Shown: one piece after another, positions 26,581 through 35,881 of the stretch
How positions within the stretch are numbered: position 1 is the first letter of the stretch
How the letters are laid out: each line of letters starts with the position of its first letter
NCBI RefSeq assembly: GCF_016612505.1
Contig: NZ_JAENRR010000042.1
Coordinates: 1 to 43,885 of the forward strand
Length of the DNA stretch: 43,885 nt
DNA from: Carboxylicivirga marina
GTDB taxonomy: Bacteria; Bacteroidota; Bacteroidia; Bacteroidales; Marinilabiliaceae
Direction of reading: 5' to 3'
Position numbers and translations under genes: made by a program
Notes under the pieces: generated by a model
The model's database searches: none
The model's input: only the letters and a program-made list of their open reading frames with translations
What the model was told of the DNA's origin: nothing

Positions 26581-28839
26581 ATGAACAACAAACTGTTTTT
26601 TACGCTAATTGTTTCAGGTCTGATTCTTTTTCAGGCATGCAATACACCTGCTGGGCAGGGTGACGAAATAGATGACAAGGTAGAAGCTCTTTTGGCTCAG
26701 ATGACACTGGAAGAGAAAGTGGGACAGATGAATCAATACAATGGTTTCTATGATGTAACAGGACCTGCACCTGCTGAGGGTGATGCGAAACATAAATATG
26801 AACACATAAAAAATGGTTGGGTTGGTTCCATGTTAAATGTACGTGGTGCTGCTGAAGTACGTAAAATGCAAGCTTTGGCTGTTGATAGCTCGCGATTGGG
26901 TATTCCAATGATATTTGGCTTTGACGTCATTCATGGGCACAAAACCTTATCTCCTATTCCATTGGCTGAGGCAGCCAGTTGGGATTTAGCAGCCATTGAG
27001 AAGTCAGCACGTATTGCTGCTATTGAGGCATCGGCCGAAGGTATTAACTGGACTTTTGCACCCATGGTTGATATCTCACGTGATGCCCGCTGGGGGCGTG
27101 TGATGGAAGGCGCTGGTGAAGACACCTATCTGGGTTCTAAAATTGGTGTGGCGCGTGTTAATGGTTTTCAGGGCGATGACTTGAGTGCCAATAATACCAT
27201 CGCGGCTTGTGCCAAGCATTTTGCTGGTTATGGTTTTGCCGAGGCAGGTATGGATTATAATACGGTTGATGTAGGTATGGCGACCTATTACAATGTGATA
27301 TTCCCACCATTTAAAGCAGCTGTTGATGAGGCTGATGTAAAAACGTTTATGAACTCATTTAACATTGTTAATGCTATTCCGGCAACAGCCAATAAACATA
27401 TTCAGCGCGATATCTTAAAAGGCGATTGGGGTTTTAAGGGTTATGTTATTTCTGACTGGAGTAGTGGTCGTGAAATGATTGACCACGGTTATGCACGCGA
27501 TTTAAAGCATGTAGCCGAGTTGGCCGCCAATGCAGGTTCTGATATGGATATGGAATCATATGCTTACGTTAATCATTTGGCAGATTTAGTGCGTGAAGGT
27601 AAAGTTAATGAGGGTGTTGTTGATGATGCTGTTCGTCGTATTCTTCGTGTTAAATATGAGTTAGGCTTATTCGATGATCCGTTTAAATATTGTGATGAAA
27701 AGCGCGAGAAAGAGTTGATTTATCATGCTGATCATATGGAAGCTGCTTTGGATATGGCGAAGCGCTCAATTGTGCTGCTTAAAAATGAAAATAATATTCT
27801 GCCGCTAAATAAAGACAAAAAGATTGCTGTTATTGGTGCTTTGGCCGATGATAAAGATAGTCCGCTAGGTAACTGGCGTATGGCTGGCGAGGATAATACG
27901 GCCATTTCTGTATTAGAAGGTTTAGATAACTATGGTGTAAAATACAAGTATGCCGAAGGTGGTAAGTTAATTACCGGTCCAACGGCCTTTCCTTTCGAGT
28001 TGGAAGTAAATACAACTGATAAATCGGGTATTAAGGAAGCGGTCAATTTAGCCAAACAGTCTGAAGTTGTAGTAATGGTGCTTGGTGAGCATGGTTTGCA
28101 CAGTGGCGAAGGAAGAGGACGCGCTAATCTTGGTTTACCGGGTGTTCAGCAAGAGTTGTTGGAAGCGGTTTATAAAGTGAATAAAAACATTGTTTTAGTA
28201 TTAATGAATGGTCGCCCATTAACCATAACCTGGGCTGATGAGCATGTGCCGGCAATTGTAGAAGCATGGCAACTGGGAACACAAACCGGTAATGCTGTTA
28301 CGCAGGTATTGTATGGCGAATATAATCCTTCGGGTAAATTGCCAATGACCTTCCCTCGTCATGTTGGTCAGGTGCCGATTTATTACAATCAGTTCCGTAC
28401 GGGGCGTCCAGGACCAAAACATGAAGTATTCTGGCCGCATTATATGGATGAAAGTGAAAAGCCATTGTATCCGTTTGGTTATGGTTTGAGTTATACTGAG
28501 TTTGATTATACGAATCTTAAGGTAAATCTTAAGGCTAAAAACCAGGTTGAAGTTTCAGTTTCGGTTACAAATATCGGAAGTAAAGCAGGCGAAGAAGTGG
28601 TTCAGCTTTATATAAATGATAAGGTAGCAAGTATTGTTCGACCAGTAAAAGAGTTAAAAGGTTTTGAGAAGATAAAACTAGAGCCTTCACAAACAACAAC
28701 AGTAACATTTATGCTGACTGATAAAGAGCTGGGTTTTTATAATAATCAGGGAGAATATCTGGTTGAAGCAGGTGATTTTGAGGTGATGGTTGGCACCAGT
28801 TCTGTTTCAGGTCTTAAAGATAAATTCACACTAGAATAA
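26581..28839 (+). CDS. bglX: GH3 beta-glucosidase lipoprotein
   Basis: This 752-residue periplasmic or membrane-anchored exo-beta-glucosidase has its lipobox cysteine at C20 (ILFQAC). The N-terminal GH3 barrel (about 35-380) contains MTLEEKVGQM, KHFAGYGFAEAGMDYN and the nucleophile D292 in GYVISDWSS. The C-terminal alpha/beta domain (about 390-620) has SEVVVMVLGEHGLHSGEGRGR. A fibronectin-III-like domain closes the protein (about 670-752). It closely resembles the BglX type. It starts 21 bp after the GH16 gene. It would release glucose from the oligosaccharides produced by the GH16 and GH5 enzymes. The symbol reflects family resemblance, not proven orthology. Confidence 0.93.
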   Translation: MNNKLFFTLIVSGLILFQACNTPAGQGDEIDDKVEALLAQMTLEEKVGQMNQYNGFYDVTGPAPAEGDAKHKYEHIKNGWVGSMLNVRGAAEVRKMQALAVDSSRLGIPMIFGFDVIHGHKTLSPIPLAEAASWDLAAIEKSARIAAIEASAEGINWTFAPMVDISRDARWGRVMEGAGEDTYLGSKIGVARVNGFQGDDLSANNTIAACAKHFAGYGFAEAGMDYNTVDVGMATYYNVIFPPFKAAVDEADVKTFMNSFNIVNAIPATANKHIQRDILKGDWGFKGYVISDWSSGREMIDHGYARDLKHVAELAANAGSDMDMESYAYVNHLADLVREGKVNEGVVDDAVRRILRVKYELGLFDDPFKYCDEKREKELIYHADHMEAALDMAKRSIVLLKNENNILPLNKDKKIAVIGALADDKDSPLGNWRMAGEDNTAISVLEGLDNYGVKYKYAEGGKLITGPTAFPFELEVNTTDKSGIKEAVNLAKQSEVVVMVLGEHGLHSGEGRGRANLGLPGVQQELLEAVYKVNKNIVLVLMNGRPLTITWADEHVPAIVEAWQLGTQTGNAVTQVLYGEYNPSGKLPMTFPRHVGQVPIYYNQFRTGRPGPKHEVFWPHYMDESEKPLYPFGYGLSYTEFDYTNLKVNLKAKNQVEVSVSVTNIGSKAGEEVVQLYINDKVASIVRPVKELKGFEKIKLEPSQTTTVTFMLTDKELGFYNNQGEYLVEAGDFEVMVGTSSVSGLKDKFTLE

Positions 28840-28849
28840 TACACTTAGA

Positions 28850-28931
28850 GAGTCCGGTAAATGCTTATTTAGACGTAAATAGGAAAAATGAAAACAATGA
28901 ATAATCGCAGATTCTAATTCATACCGGACTC
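28850..28931. repeat. Inverted repeat GAGTCCGGTA ... TACCGGACTC
   Basis: A perfect 10-bp inverted repeat (28850-28859 with 28922-28931) encloses 62 bp, including a small TATTTA/TAAATA hairpin at about 28876-28891. It begins just 11 bp after the first GH3 stop. It may be a miniature repeat or an RNA stem that protects or ends the upstream transcript. Confidence 0.45.
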
Positions 28932-29086
28932 GTTTCTAATGCATTTGTATTTAGGGTATAATAAGTTGTAAAAGCTTTGTTAATCAGGAAATGTTATCAA
29001 TCGTTATTCTAATTGGTAACATTTCGTGCATAATGACAATTGGTCTTTGAGTTATTTTTGGTGTACAATAATAAAACGATAGCGTG

Positions 29087-31258
29087 ATGAAATATTGGCT
29101 AGTATTAAGCATTTTGTTTTTGGGGATAGTTGTTTCTGCCCAAAATCAAGGTGAGATTGAAAAGCAAATTGATGAGATTATTAAGGAGCTGACACTGGAA
29201 GAGAAAGTAAAGATGTGCCATGCACAATCGAAGTTTAGCTCACCAGGAGTGGAGCGTTTAGGTATACCTGAAATATGGATGTCTGACGGTCCGCATGGAG
29301 TACGTGCCGAAATCGAATGGGATAGCTGGAGCTACGCTGGCTGGACCAATGACTCATGCACGGCTTTCCCGGCATTAACATGTTTAGCATCTACTTTTAA
29401 TCCTGATTTAGCATACAAATATGGTGTTGCTATAGGTGAAGAGGCAAGATATCGTAAGAAGGATATACTGCTTGGGCCAGGTGTTAATATTTATCGAACA
29501 CCGCTTAATGGACGTAATTTCGAATACATGGGTGAAGATCCTTATCTGGCTTCAGTGATGTGTGTGCCCTATATAAAAGGGGTTCAAACAAACGGGGTTG
29601 CTGCTTGTGTTAAACATTATGCCTTAAATAACCAGGAGGTGTGGCGAGGACATATCAATGTGAAAATAAGCGATCGTGCTTTACATGAAATCTATTTGCC
29701 GGCCTATAAAGCTGCCGTGCGGGAAGGTGGAGTTTGGTCGATTATGGGAGCCTACAATAAATACAATGGCCAGCATACCAGTCATCACGAAGTTTTAATC
29801 AACGGTATACTTAAAGGGGCCTGGGCATTTGATGGAGTTGTGGTTACCGATTGGGGAAGTGCACACGATACGCGTGAAGCTGCATTAAATGGATTGGATA
29901 TTGAAATGGGTACCGGAACTGACGGACTAACTTCTTCAACAGAAAATGCCTATGACCACTATTATCTGGCCAAACCATTTTTGGAATTATTAAAAAGTGG
30001 TGAAATTGATGAAAGTGTAGTGGATGATAAAGTGCGTCGAATTCTGCGCTTGATGTATCGCACCAACATGGATAAAAATCGCCCCTTCGGTCGTAAAGCC
30101 AATCAGTTGCATTTTAATGTAGCACGCGAAGTAGCTCAGGAAGGAATTGTTCTGTTGAAGAATAATAAAAGTTTCTTACCCTTAAATCCTGAAACCACTC
30201 AAACCATTGCTGTAATCGGTGAGAATGCTACCCGAATGATGACTGTTGGTGGTGGCTCATCTGAATTAAAAACCGTGCATGAGATTTCACCTTTACATGG
30301 TATTCAACAGCGTTTCACCAATGCCAATATTATTCATTCAATGGGATATGCATCAGGCCCATCACAATATGGTCGTGTGATACCTTCTGATTTAGATCAG
30401 GATTCGTTAAAACAAGCAGCCATTGAAACCGCTAAGAAGGCTGATGTTGTGTTGTTTGTTGGCGGACTGAATAAGAACCATGAGCAGGATTGCGAAAATG
30501 GCGATCGAAAAAGCTTAAATCTACCTTTTGGTCAAGATGAGTTGTTAGATGAAATCGTGGCCGTAAATAAGAATGTAGTCGTTGTTTTGGTAAGCGGTAA
30601 TGCTGTGGCAATGCCATGGCAGGCGAAAGCTAAAGCTATTGTGCAGGCTTGGTATCTGGGAAGTGAATCGGGGTATGCCATTGCTGATGTATTATCGGGA
30701 GATGTGAATCCATCAGGTAAATTGCCATTTAGCTTCCCTGTTAAGCTGGAAGACAATGGCGCTCACGCTTTTGATGAACTATCTTATCCGGGCGATGGAA
30801 CCGACCAGGTTTATAAGGAAGACATATTGGTTGGATACCGTTGGCACGATACAAAAAAGATAAAGCCACTTTATGCTTTTGGTTACGGCTTGTCGTATAC
30901 CACGTTTAAAATTAATTCTGCCTCAGTTAATGCTGAGGAATTTAAAGCTGGGGATGAAATAAGTCTATCAGTTGAACTGAGTAATGTAGGTCAAATGGCA
31001 GGTTCTGAGGTTCTACAAGTATATGTACGTGATGAAAAATCATCGGTGATGAGACCGCATAAAGAGCTTAAAGGATTTAAAAAAGTACAACTGGCAGCTG
31101 GTCAAACACAAACAATCGAACTATCTGTAGCTGTTGACTCGTTTGCTTTTTATGATGAGAACAACAATGATTGGAAGCTGGAAAAAGGTAACTACCAGTT
31201 ATTAATTGGAACAGCTTCGAATAATATTAAGAAAACCATAAAAGTAGCAGTTAAGTAA
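29087..31258 (+). CDS. GH3 beta-glucosidase, second paralogue
   Basis: This 723-residue secreted GH3 enzyme is read from ATG 29087; the GTG at 29084 directly before it is unlikely to be used. A signal peptide (cleavage near VVSAQN) has no lipobox, so the protein is probably soluble in the periplasm. The GH3 barrel has the nucleophile D255 in GVVVTDWGSA and KHYALNNQEVWRGH. The C-terminal GH3 domain and fibronectin-III-like end are present (PLYAFGYGLSYTTF). It is clearly different from the GH3 at 26581 and more like the beta-glucosidase/beta-xylosidase type that lacks the BglX insert. It may cut a different linkage. A 247-bp gap with its own inverted repeat separates the two. Confidence 0.92.
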   Translation: MKYWLVLSILFLGIVVSAQNQGEIEKQIDEIIKELTLEEKVKMCHAQSKFSSPGVERLGIPEIWMSDGPHGVRAEIEWDSWSYAGWTNDSCTAFPALTCLASTFNPDLAYKYGVAIGEEARYRKKDILLGPGVNIYRTPLNGRNFEYMGEDPYLASVMCVPYIKGVQTNGVAACVKHYALNNQEVWRGHINVKISDRALHEIYLPAYKAAVREGGVWSIMGAYNKYNGQHTSHHEVLINGILKGAWAFDGVVVTDWGSAHDTREAALNGLDIEMGTGTDGLTSSTENAYDHYYLAKPFLELLKSGEIDESVVDDKVRRILRLMYRTNMDKNRPFGRKANQLHFNVAREVAQEGIVLLKNNKSFLPLNPETTQTIAVIGENATRMMTVGGGSSELKTVHEISPLHGIQQRFTNANIIHSMGYASGPSQYGRVIPSDLDQDSLKQAAIETAKKADVVLFVGGLNKNHEQDCENGDRKSLNLPFGQDELLDEIVAVNKNVVVVLVSGNAVAMPWQAKAKAIVQAWYLGSESGYAIADVLSGDVNPSGKLPFSFPVKLEDNGAHAFDELSYPGDGTDQVYKEDILVGYRWHDTKKIKPLYAFGYGLSYTTFKINSASVNAEEFKAGDEISLSVELSNVGQMAGSEVLQVYVRDEKSSVMRPHKELKGFKKVQLAAGQTQTIELSVAVDSFAFYDENNNDWKLEKGNYQLLIGTASNNIKKTIKVAVK

Positions 31259-31455
31259 CAATTAACTACTTTTATTAATGCGGCAAATATTACTTGTAAC
31301 CTGTTGTAAGAGGTAAAGTTGGAATGAGAAGATAGCGTGGAGAGGAGACAGATGTTCAAAATGCTCATATAAAATAAGCATTTGATCGAATAGTATTTGT
31401 TGGCATTGGATTATCTATTATTTTTTGAAAAATAAATTTAGAAATCGAATATATA

Positions 31456-31938
31456 ATGAATTTACCTCAACAACTTAACACTTCCCAGCTTTATTCTCTT
31501 GTAGTAGTCCGGGTGCTCCTTGGCTGGTACCTTCTCTATGAAGGATTGGCCAAATTATTCAGCCCTTACTGGTCTGCTTTTGGTTATTTAAAAAGCTCGC
31601 AAGGATTCTTAAGTGATTTTTTCACAAGCCTTGCCGACAATTCACAGGCCATTGAAGTCATCAATTTTCTTAATATATGGGGCTTAATTGCCATTGGCCT
31701 GGCATTAATTTTAGGTATTCTCGGTAGATTTTCTACACTCATGGGAGTGCTTCTTCTCTCATTGTATTACCTGGCGCATCCGCCTCTGCTTCATGTTAAT
31801 GAAGTGCTTGTTACCAATGAAAACACATTGTGGGTCGATAAAAATCTGATCTTCATAGCAGTATTGCTTGTGTTGTATTTATTCCCGACAAGTAAAGAAG
31901 TAGGGTTCGATCGTTTTATCTACCGTAAAAAGGCTTAA
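31456..31938 (+). CDS. DoxX-family integral membrane protein
   Basis: This 160-residue inner-membrane protein has four predicted membrane helices (about 14-34, 70-90, 92-112 and 130-150). It has the DoxX-type opening RVLLGWYLLYEGLAKLFSPYW. DoxX was first linked to a quinol-oxidising subunit in Acidianus; in most bacteria its role is undefined. Here its stop is followed after two bases by the start of an exported Gfo/Idh/MocA oxidoreductase gene, so the two are surely co-transcribed. A role in passing electrons from sugar oxidation to the quinone pool is a reasonable guess, but nothing in the sequence proves redox activity. Confidence 0.85.
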   Translation: MNLPQQLNTSQLYSLVVVRVLLGWYLLYEGLAKLFSPYWSAFGYLKSSQGFLSDFFTSLADNSQAIEVINFLNIWGLIAIGLALILGILGRFSTLMGVLLLSLYYLAHPPLLHVNEVLVTNENTLWVDKNLIFIAVLLVLYLFPTSKEVGFDRFIYRKKA

Positions 31939-31940
31939 TA

Positions 31941-33488
31941 ATGAGTGATGTAAAGAAGTTTTCAAGAAGAGATGTTGTGAAAACCCTGGCAACGATTCCT
32001 GTATTAGGGGCCTTGGGGTATGGAGTTTTAAAAAAGATAGATTCCCAAAAGAAAAAAGTATATAACATAGCTGACGACTTGGGTTTAAACCTATACGATG
32101 AACCTGAATTAATCAGTTCTAAAGGCGGGCAAACCATCAGACTTGGAATAATTGGCACAGGAGGGCGTGGTAAATATTTACTTGAGGCTGCCGGTTTTGC
32201 TCACCCTGATACTGTTAAGCATTGGCGCGATCAATTTCAAATTAATAAGTCAGATACGCGTTATGGCGATTACATGGGCCAGGATGATTTAAATATTGAA
32301 ATACGCGGGGTTTGCGATATTTTTGATGTGCATGCCGAGCAAGCTTTATTGTCGGCCAGTAATGCTGCAAAAGCTACGTCTTTGGACGAAGTATCGCCAG
32401 GGGTAACGCGTTACCGCAATTATCGTGATTTGTTGAAGGCACCAGATATTGATGCAGTTATTATTGCGACGCCCGATCATTGGCATGCACAAATGGGTAT
32501 TGATGCGGCTAAGGCAGGTAAACATATCTACATCGAAAAGGGTCTGACACGAACGGTTGAGGAAGCTTTTGCTCTTCGGGAAACCGTTAAAGAAACAGGC
32601 GTGGTGTTTCAATTAGGTCACCAGGGGCGTCAAACGGCTAGTTTTAATAAGGCCAAGCAGCTGATTGATAAAAACATCTTAGGTAAAATATCTCTTATTG
32701 AGGTTTGTACCAATCGCAACGATCCAAATGGAGCCTGGGTATATCCCATTCATCCCGAGGCCAATGAAAATACCATTGACTGGAAGCAATTTACCGAACC
32801 AACAAAACATCATCCGTTTAGTGCTGAACGGTTTTTCCGTTGGCGTTGTTGGTGGGACTATGGTACGGGCTTAGGTGGCGATTTGCTAACACATGAATAT
32901 GATGCCATCAATCAGGTATTACAATTGGGTATTCCACATTCGGCGGTGGCGTCTGGAGGAATCTATTTCTTTAAAGACGGACGCGAAGTACCTGATGTTT
33001 TTCAGTCTGTATTTGAATATCCGGAGCGTGATTTAACAATGGTGTACAGCGCTTCATTGGCTAATGAACATTATCGTGGAAAAGTAATTATGGGGCACGA
33101 TGCTACAATGAGAATGGAAAATAAGCTGGAGATTTTTCCCGATAATCGTTCAACGCAATACCGAAAGCAGTTGGATGCTGGTTTAATATCTTCCAATCAA
33201 GCAATGATTACCTACGAGCCAGGACGAAATACGCTGGATGGAACAACATCAGCAACAGAACAATACTTTGCCAGTCGTGGCTTATTGTACACACATGTGC
33301 AAGGTAAGCGAGTCAATACTGCTCATCTACACATTAAAGAGTGGCTCGAATGTATCAGGCAAAATAAACAGCCAAGTTGCAACATAGATCAGGCTTTTGA
33401 AGAAGCCATTACAGCCCATATGGCGACCATTGCTTACCGTGAGAACAGGAAAGTATATTGGGATGCTGACAAAGAAGAGATAATATAA
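31941..33488 (+). CDS. Exported Gfo/Idh/MocA oxidoreductase 1
   Basis: This 515-residue NAD(P)-type sugar oxidoreductase has a twin-arginine-like N-terminus (KKFSRRDVVKTLATIPVLGALG), so it is probably folded with cofactor and then exported or anchored. The Rossmann motif is GIIGTGGRGKYLLEA (about 70-84). The family's usual EKP reads EKG here (YIEKGLTRTVEEA), keeping the lysine but not the proline. WWDYGTGLGGDLLTHEYDAINQVL is the substrate-domain signature seen in secreted members. The gene follows DoxX by two bases and precedes a second family member. Oxidation of a glycoside at C3 to a 3-keto sugar is the likely reaction, from known relatives in 3-keto-glycoside pathways. Confidence 0.88.
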   Translation: MSDVKKFSRRDVVKTLATIPVLGALGYGVLKKIDSQKKKVYNIADDLGLNLYDEPELISSKGGQTIRLGIIGTGGRGKYLLEAAGFAHPDTVKHWRDQFQINKSDTRYGDYMGQDDLNIEIRGVCDIFDVHAEQALLSASNAAKATSLDEVSPGVTRYRNYRDLLKAPDIDAVIIATPDHWHAQMGIDAAKAGKHIYIEKGLTRTVEEAFALRETVKETGVVFQLGHQGRQTASFNKAKQLIDKNILGKISLIEVCTNRNDPNGAWVYPIHPEANENTIDWKQFTEPTKHHPFSAERFFRWRCWWDYGTGLGGDLLTHEYDAINQVLQLGIPHSAVASGGIYFFKDGREVPDVFQSVFEYPERDLTMVYSASLANEHYRGKVIMGHDATMRMENKLEIFPDNRSTQYRKQLDAGLISSNQAMITYEPGRNTLDGTTSATEQYFASRGLLYTHVQGKRVNTAHLHIKEWLECIRQNKQPSCNIDQAFEEAITAHMATIAYRENRKVYWDADKEEII

Positions 33489-33531
33489 GTACCCAATAAA
33501 CCCGATTATTAATCACCCTTAATATTATAAC

Positions 33532-35016
33532 ATGAACAATAACAAGAAACGGCTTGAAATGGATCGACGTCAATTTTTAGCCAACGCAGGAATAGCTACA
33601 GCCGGTTTGGTAATGATGCCATCAATGGCAGCGGCTCAAAGGCGTCGTAAATCGAAAAATGGAAAACTAAATATTGCTGGTGTTGGAGTTGGCGGTAGAG
33701 GTTTTGGAGTGCTCAAGGCAATGGAAAGTGAAAATATTATAGCCTTATGTGATGTGGATTGGAAATATGCCAAAGGTTGTTTTGAATATTTTCCTGAAGC
33801 AAAACAATACTGGGATTGGCGTAAGATGCTCGATGAGATGGGTGATGAGATTGATAGTCTAGTGGTGGCTACTGCCGACCATACGCATGCCATCATCGCA
33901 GCAACTGCTATTACAATGGGTAAGCATGTATATGTCGAAAAGCCATTGACTCATACGGTATACGAATCACGATTGTTAACCAAGTTAGCGGCCAAACATC
34001 AGGTGGCTACTCAAATGGGTAATCAGGGAGCATCAGGCGAAGGTGTTGCATTAACCACTGAGTGGATTCAGAATGGTGAGATTGGTGAAATACGCAAGGT
34101 AGAAGCCTTTACCGACCGTCCTATTTGGCCTCAGGGTTTAAATAGACCAATAGAAGAACAAGCAGTACCAGATACCTTTAATTGGGATTTATTTGTTGGA
34201 CCGGCAAAAATGCGCCCATACAATGAAATATATACACCATGGAATTTCCGCGGTTGGTGGGACTTTGGTACAGGTGCCCTGGGTGATATGGCTTGCCATA
34301 TTCTACATCCAGTTTTTAAGGGTTTAAAGTTAGGTTATCCTACCAAAGCACAAGGTAGTTCATCATTATTGTTAACCGATGCAGCTCCTGTTGCTCAAAA
34401 AGTTCGTTTAGTATTTCCTGAGCGAAAAAGTTTGGCTAAAGTGGCCATGCCTGAAGTGGAAGTGCATTGGTACGATGGCGGTTTACAGCCGCTTAAGCCC
34501 GATGGTTGGCCTGCAGGTAAGGACATGAATAATCAGGGTGGTGGCGTTCTTTTCCATGGCTCTAAAGATACTTTAGTATGTGGTTGCTATGGTCGCGATC
34601 CTTGGTTGTTATCAGGACGTGTGCCTGATGTGCCAAAAACAGAGCCTCGTATTTCTCTTAGCCATGAAATGGACTGGGTACGTGCTTGTAAAGAGAGCCC
34701 AAAGAATAGGGTAGAGACATTATCGCCTTTTAGTGAAGCAGGACCTTTTAACGAAATGGTGGTAATGGGAGTATTGGCTGTTCGATTACAATCGCTTAAT
34801 AAAGAGTTGAAATGGGATGGCGAAAACATGCGTTTTACCAATATTGGTGATGATGAAACCATTCGAACCGTTATTAGCGATGGATTTAAAATTCACGATG
34901 GCCATCCAACTTTTGACAAAGAATGGACCAAGCCGAAGAATGCCAATGCTTTTGCTCAGGAGCTGATCAAACACAATTATCGTGATGGTTGGACTTTACC
35001 TGAGATGCCTGTATAA
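33532..35016 (+). CDS. Exported Gfo/Idh/MocA oxidoreductase 2
   Basis: This 494-residue paralogue of the preceding gene has a clear twin-arginine signal (EMDRRQFLANAGIATAGLVMM, cleavage near MAAAQ). The Rossmann motif is GVGVGGRGFGVLKAM. The canonical catalytic EKP is present (YVEKPLTHTVYES), unlike in its neighbour. WWDFGTGALGDMACHILHPVF is the substrate-domain signature. A bound nicotinamide cofactor is expected, since none is free in the periplasm. One of the two enzymes may oxidise the glycoside while the other reduces the 3-keto product, closing a redox loop; which does which is not known. It starts 43 bp after the first gene. Confidence 0.9.
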   Translation: MNNNKKRLEMDRRQFLANAGIATAGLVMMPSMAAAQRRRKSKNGKLNIAGVGVGGRGFGVLKAMESENIIALCDVDWKYAKGCFEYFPEAKQYWDWRKMLDEMGDEIDSLVVATADHTHAIIAATAITMGKHVYVEKPLTHTVYESRLLTKLAAKHQVATQMGNQGASGEGVALTTEWIQNGEIGEIRKVEAFTDRPIWPQGLNRPIEEQAVPDTFNWDLFVGPAKMRPYNEIYTPWNFRGWWDFGTGALGDMACHILHPVFKGLKLGYPTKAQGSSSLLLTDAAPVAQKVRLVFPERKSLAKVAMPEVEVHWYDGGLQPLKPDGWPAGKDMNNQGGGVLFHGSKDTLVCGCYGRDPWLLSGRVPDVPKTEPRISLSHEMDWVRACKESPKNRVETLSPFSEAGPFNEMVVMGVLAVRLQSLNKELKWDGENMRFTNIGDDETIRTVISDGFKIHDGHPTFDKEWTKPKNANAFAQELIKHNYRDGWTLPEMPV

Positions 35017-35026
35017 TAAACTAAGT

Positions 35027-35100
35027 AACCATCTCCCCTCGCATTAGGAGAAGTATCATAATTCCCCTCTTCTGAAAGGAGGTACGACAGGGGAGTGGTT
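35027..35100. repeat. Palindromic repeat between oxidoreductase 2 and DUF1080 genes
   Basis: AACCATCTCCCCT (35027-35039) pairs imperfectly with AGGGGAGTGGTT (35089-35100). Inner pairs CTCC/GGAG and CCTC/GAGG add to the fold. It fills nearly all of the 118-bp gap and would form a long hairpin in the transcript. It looks like a small dispersed repeat, but only one copy lies in this window. Confidence 0.6.
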
Positions 35101-35134
35101 CAATTTTGTTAATATGAACTTTAAAAACTATAAA

Positions 35135-35881
35135 ATGAAATACCTATTAATATTCGGATTGATAATGGCAATGTTTTCATCATGCTGTGATAAATCACAA
35201 GAAATAAATACTTTAACTAAGGAAGAAAAAGCTGATGGCTGGCAACTGTTGTTTGATGGTAAAACATCAGATGGCTGGCGCAACTATGGTAAAACAACTT
35301 TCCCTAATGGCTGGGAAATCACAGAAGATGGCACGATTCATTGTCCTGGCTCAGGGCGTGGTGAAGCTGGTGGTAAAGACCGTGGTGATATCTTATATGG
35401 CGATAAAATGTTTGGGAATTTCCATTTGAAATTAGAATGGAAAATTTCGAAAGGTGGTAATTCAGGTATTTTCTATCTGGGACAAGAAAACGATTCCTTA
35501 GATTATATCTGGAAAACAGCTCCTGAAATGCAAGTTTTGGATAATATTAACCACCCTGATGCCAATGCAGGTATCGCAGGTAACCGTCAGGCTGGCTCTC
35601 TTTATGATTTGTACCCGGCTGTGCCACAAAATGCCAAGCCTGTAGGCGAATGGAACCAAGTTGAAATTAAGGTTTACAAAGGGGCTGTTTGGCATATTCA
35701 AAATGGCGAAACAGTGGTTGAATATCATTTGTGGACACCTGAGTGGAACGATTTAGTAGCAGGTAGTAAGTTTCCTGCATTGAATCCAGCCTGGGCCGAT
35801 GTGGCTTCTGAAGGTTATATTGGTCTTCAGGATCATGGCGACGATGTATGGTTTCGTAACATTAAAATTAAAGAATTATGA
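35135..35881 (+). CDS. DUF1080 / 3-keto-disaccharide hydrolase-family lipoprotein
   Basis: This 248-residue lipoprotein is read from ATG 35135, which gives the lipobox at C17 (IMAMFSSC); the ATG at 35114 adds seven residues that weaken the signal. The body is one beta-sandwich domain of the 3keto-disac_hyd (DUF1080) family. It has WQLLFDGKTSDGWRNYG, GDILYGDKMFGNFHLKLEW, NSGIFYL and the ending EGYIGLQDHGDDVWFRNIKIKEL. Members cleave the glycosidic bond of 3-keto-glycosides. Its place after two dehydrogenase genes and four-base overlap (ATGA) with the next gene fit that role. The exact substrate and whether cleavage is hydrolysis or elimination cannot be told. Confidence 0.9.
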   Translation: MKYLLIFGLIMAMFSSCCDKSQEINTLTKEEKADGWQLLFDGKTSDGWRNYGKTTFPNGWEITEDGTIHCPGSGRGEAGGKDRGDILYGDKMFGNFHLKLEWKISKGGNSGIFYLGQENDSLDYIWKTAPEMQVLDNINHPDANAGIAGNRQAGSLYDLYPAVPQNAKPVGEWNQVEIKVYKGAVWHIQNGETVVEYHLWTPEWNDLVAGSKFPALNPAWADVASEGYIGLQDHGDDVWFRNIKIKEL

